A stretch of 8,391 nt of DNA, from positions 1-8,391 of the forward strand of contig PBJU01000033.1 in NCBI GenBank assembly GCA_002721285.1, read 5' to 3'. The notes under the pieces were generated by a model. It did no database searches and was not told the DNA's origin. It saw only the letters and a list, made by a program, of their open reading frames with translations. A program made the position numbers and the translations under genes. Positions 7,096 through 8,391 of this stretch are shown piece after piece. Position 1 is the stretch's first letter; every line of letters starts with the position of its first letter. This stretch comes from Crocinitomicaceae bacterium (GTDB taxonomy: Bacteria > Bacteroidota > Bacteroidia > Flavobacteriales > Parvicellaceae).

Positions 7096-7347
7096 TTATT
7101 TAGCTTTTTCAACAATTTCAATCAATCTCCAATTTTTCCTTTTACTTAAAGGTCTAGTTTCCATGATCTTTACGGTATCCCCTTCACCACATTCGTTTTT
7201 TTCATCATGTGCAACAAATGAAGTACTTTTCTTAAGAAACTTTCCGTATTTAGGATGTTTCTCTCTTCTTTCAACCATTACAACAATAGACTTATCCATT
7301 TTTGAGCTGGTTACTATACCTATTCTTTCTTTTCTTAAATTTCTCAT
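7096..7347 (-). CDS. rpsQ: 30S ribosomal protein uS17 (S17)
   Basis: S17 is a primary 16S rRNA binder in the 5' domain that acts early in 30S assembly. The product has 83 residues, the usual length (E. coli 84). It forms a single OB-fold: [20 protein letters not shown] (2-21), then [20 protein letters not shown] (22-41) with the conserved HPKYGK turn. The signature [20 protein letters not shown] runs from 56 to 75. The start lies 5 bases after the rpmC stop and the gene ends 6 bases before rplN. The uL29-uS17-uL14 order is universal in bacterial clusters and supports the call. Confidence 0.98.
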   Translation of the reverse strand: MRNLRKERIGIVTSSKMDKSIVVMVERREKHPKYGKFLKKSTSFVAHDEKNECGEGDTVKIMETRPLSKRKNWRLIEIVEKAK

Positions 7348-7352
7348 ATCAA

Positions 7353-7598
7353 TTAATTACTGCTTTGTTGTAATTCTCTCTTATTAATTTCAGTAAGAAT
7401 TCTTGCTACATTTCTTCTAACTGATCTAATTTCTAAAGGGTTTTCTAACTCTGCTGTTCTATGGTTCATTTTAATCTTATTAAGATTACTTTGCGTATTA
7501 GCAAGCATTTCTCTTAATTCTTCAATGGTTAAACCATTTAATTTTATATTAAATTCTTTATTTTTCACTTTATTGTTCTTTTCAGTTGGCGTAATCAT
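7353..7598 (-). CDS. rpmC: 50S ribosomal protein uL29 (L29), start uncertain
   Basis: L29 sits with L23 at the peptide tunnel exit, where trigger factor and the signal recognition particle dock. From the ATG at 7598 the product has 81 residues, longer than the usual 60-70. The two-helix hairpin core starts at about residue 20 ([19 protein letters not shown]), and the second half [20 protein letters not shown] (45-64), followed by [12 protein letters not shown], is typical of Bacteroidota L29. The first 16-18 residues ([16 protein letters not shown]) are polar and not part of the core. With this start the gene overlaps the end of rplP by 17 bases. A GTG at 7568 would give 71 residues and remove the overlap. 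The identity is firm and the start is not. Confidence 0.93.
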   Translation of the reverse strand: MITPTEKNNKVKNKEFNIKLNGLTIEELREMLANTQSNLNKIKMNHRTAELENPLEIRSVRRNVARILTEINKRELQQSSN

Positions 7599-8001
7599 TT
7601 CTTAAAATAAACTTAGTTTTAAGAGGTAACTTTTGTGCAGCTAATCTTAATGCTTCCTTTGCAACATCATGAGGAACTCCATCAGCTTCAAAAAGTACTC
7701 TTCCTGGTCTAATTACTGCAACCCAATGATCTAATGCACCTTTTCCTTTACCCATTCTTACTTCTGCAGGCTTAGCTGTCATTGGTTTGTCTGGAAAAAT
7801 TCTAATCCATACTTTTCCTTCTCTTTTCATGTATCTTGTTACAGCAATACGAGCAGCTTCAATTTGTCTTGAAGTTATAAAACCCTCATCTAAAGATTTA
7901 ATTGCAAATGATCCAAATGCAATTTGATGACCTCTTTGAGCATTTCCTTTAATCTTGCCTTTTTGCTGTTTTCTATGTTTCGTCTTTTTAGGTTGTAACA
8001 T
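7582..8001 (-). CDS. rplP: 50S ribosomal protein uL16 (L16)
   Basis: L16 is a late-joining 50S protein next to the peptidyl transferase centre that contacts A-site tRNA and the 5S rRNA region. The product has 139 residues, standard. It starts [19 protein letters not shown], with the usual MLQPKRTKxRK form. The middle has [20 protein letters not shown] (29-48), [20 protein letters not shown] (50-69), and the signature [20 protein letters not shown] (77-96) followed by IRPGRVLFE. The end, [13 protein letters not shown], is also typical. It starts 12 bases after the rpsC stop. Its last six codons overlap the proposed rpmC start. Confidence 0.98.
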   Translation of the reverse strand: MLQPKKTKHRKQQKGKIKGNAQRGHQIAFGSFAIKSLDEGFITSRQIEAARIAVTRYMKREGKVWIRIFPDKPMTAKPAEVRMGKGKGALDHWVAVIRPGRVLFEADGVPHDVAKEALRLAAQKLPLKTKFILRNDYAN

Positions 8002-8013
8002 GATTATATTGTA

Positions 8014-8391
8014 TTATCTTTTTCTTTTATCAGCGTTAGTTTTTCTATTGCTCATTCCAAAGTTTGGAGAAAGATCTCTTTTACCGTATACTTCCCCATT
8101 ACAAATCCAAACTTTTATTCCTATTAAACCATAAGTGGTTAAAGCTTCAGAAAGAGCATAATCAATATCAGCTCTAAATGTGTGCAATGGAATTCTACCA
8201 TCTTTATACATTTCACTTCTTGCCATTTCAGCACCATTAAGTCTACCAGAAATCTTAACTTTAATACCTTCTGCACCCATTCTCATAGTTGAAGCAATTG
8301 CCATTTTAATTGCTCTTCTAAATGAGATTCTAGCTTCAATTTGACGTGCAATACTATCCGCAACAAGCTTAGCATCTAATTCAGGTCTCTT
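8014..8391 (-). CDS. rpsC: 30S ribosomal protein uS3 (S3), C-terminal part
   Basis: S3 lies at the mRNA entry tunnel of the 30S head and helps S4 and S5 unwind mRNA. The frame runs open from the window edge to a TAA at 8014, giving the last 125 residues; the start and the N-terminal KH RNA-binding domain lie outside. The first visible residues are [20 protein letters not shown], followed by [20 protein letters not shown], both matching the start of the S3 C-terminal domain. The signature region [20 protein letters not shown] follows, then [19 protein letters not shown] and [19 protein letters not shown] lysine/arginine-rich tail with [12 protein letters not shown] ends the protein. The methionine at 8304 is internal and not a start. 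Confidence 0.97.
   Translation of the reverse strand, partial: KRPELDAKLVADSIARQIEARISFRRAIKMAIASTMRMGAEGIKVKISGRLNGAEMARSEMYKDGRIPLHTFRADIDYALSEALTTYGLIGIKVWICNGEVYGKRDLSPNFGMSNRKTNADKRKR

Noticed and set aside
8302..8304. Methionine codon as the start of a short S3-like protein
   Set aside because: The same frame continues upstream to the window edge with clearly conserved S3 residues, so this methionine is internal and the gene is simply cut by the window.

Overview
The window is a continuous stretch of a bacterial ribosomal-protein supercluster (S10/spc/alpha type). Every gene lies on the minus strand, so transcription runs from high to low coordinates. In that order the genes are rpsC (5' end outside the window), rplP, rpmC, rpsQ, rplN, rplX, rplE, rpsN, rpsH, rplF, rplR, rpsE, rpmD, rplO, secY, map, infA, rpmJ, rpsM and rpsK (3' end outside the window). 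That makes 20 genes, 18 of them complete. rpmJ and rpmD were found by translating the gaps between the longer genes.

The organism is most likely a low-GC member of the Bacteroidota. The reasons are the secY-map-infA-rpmJ-rpsM order with no adk between secY and map, an IF-1 and a 38-residue bL36 that look like the Bacteroidota versions as I remember them, a zinc-free uS14 ending in KKASW/TKASW style, and A/T-rich leaders that mostly lack a Shine-Dalgarno motif. The class is not resolved; a marine flavobacterium-like or cytophaga-like lineage would fit, but this is inference from memory of family sequences, not a tree.

Layout: 8391-6721 holds the end of the S10-type block and the start of the spc block (uS3, uL16, uL29, uS17, uL14). 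From 6710 to 2972 is the core spc block (uL24, uL5, uS14, uS8, uL6, uL18, uS5, uL30, uL15). From 2975 to 507 come the protein-export channel SecY, methionine aminopeptidase, IF-1 and bL36. From 502 to 1 are uS13 and the start of uS11, the head of the alpha block. Intergenic gaps run from 4 to 21 bases, and three junctions overlap (rplP/rpmC by 17 bases, rplX/rplE and rplO/secY by 4). I see no promoter, terminator, RNA gene, repeat, mobile element or CRISPR in the window, and there is no gene-free stretch longer than 21 bases.

The genes work as one expression unit for translation: subunit proteins, the initiation factor, the enzyme that trims the initiator methionine, and the channel that receives nascent membrane and exported proteins. 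This is an ordinary conserved housekeeping region and I found no new system. The points worth a second look are small: start-site choices for rpmC, rpsH and map, an isolated strong Shine-Dalgarno sequence ahead of rplE at the junction where S8 control acts in E. coli, and a few family-level variations.
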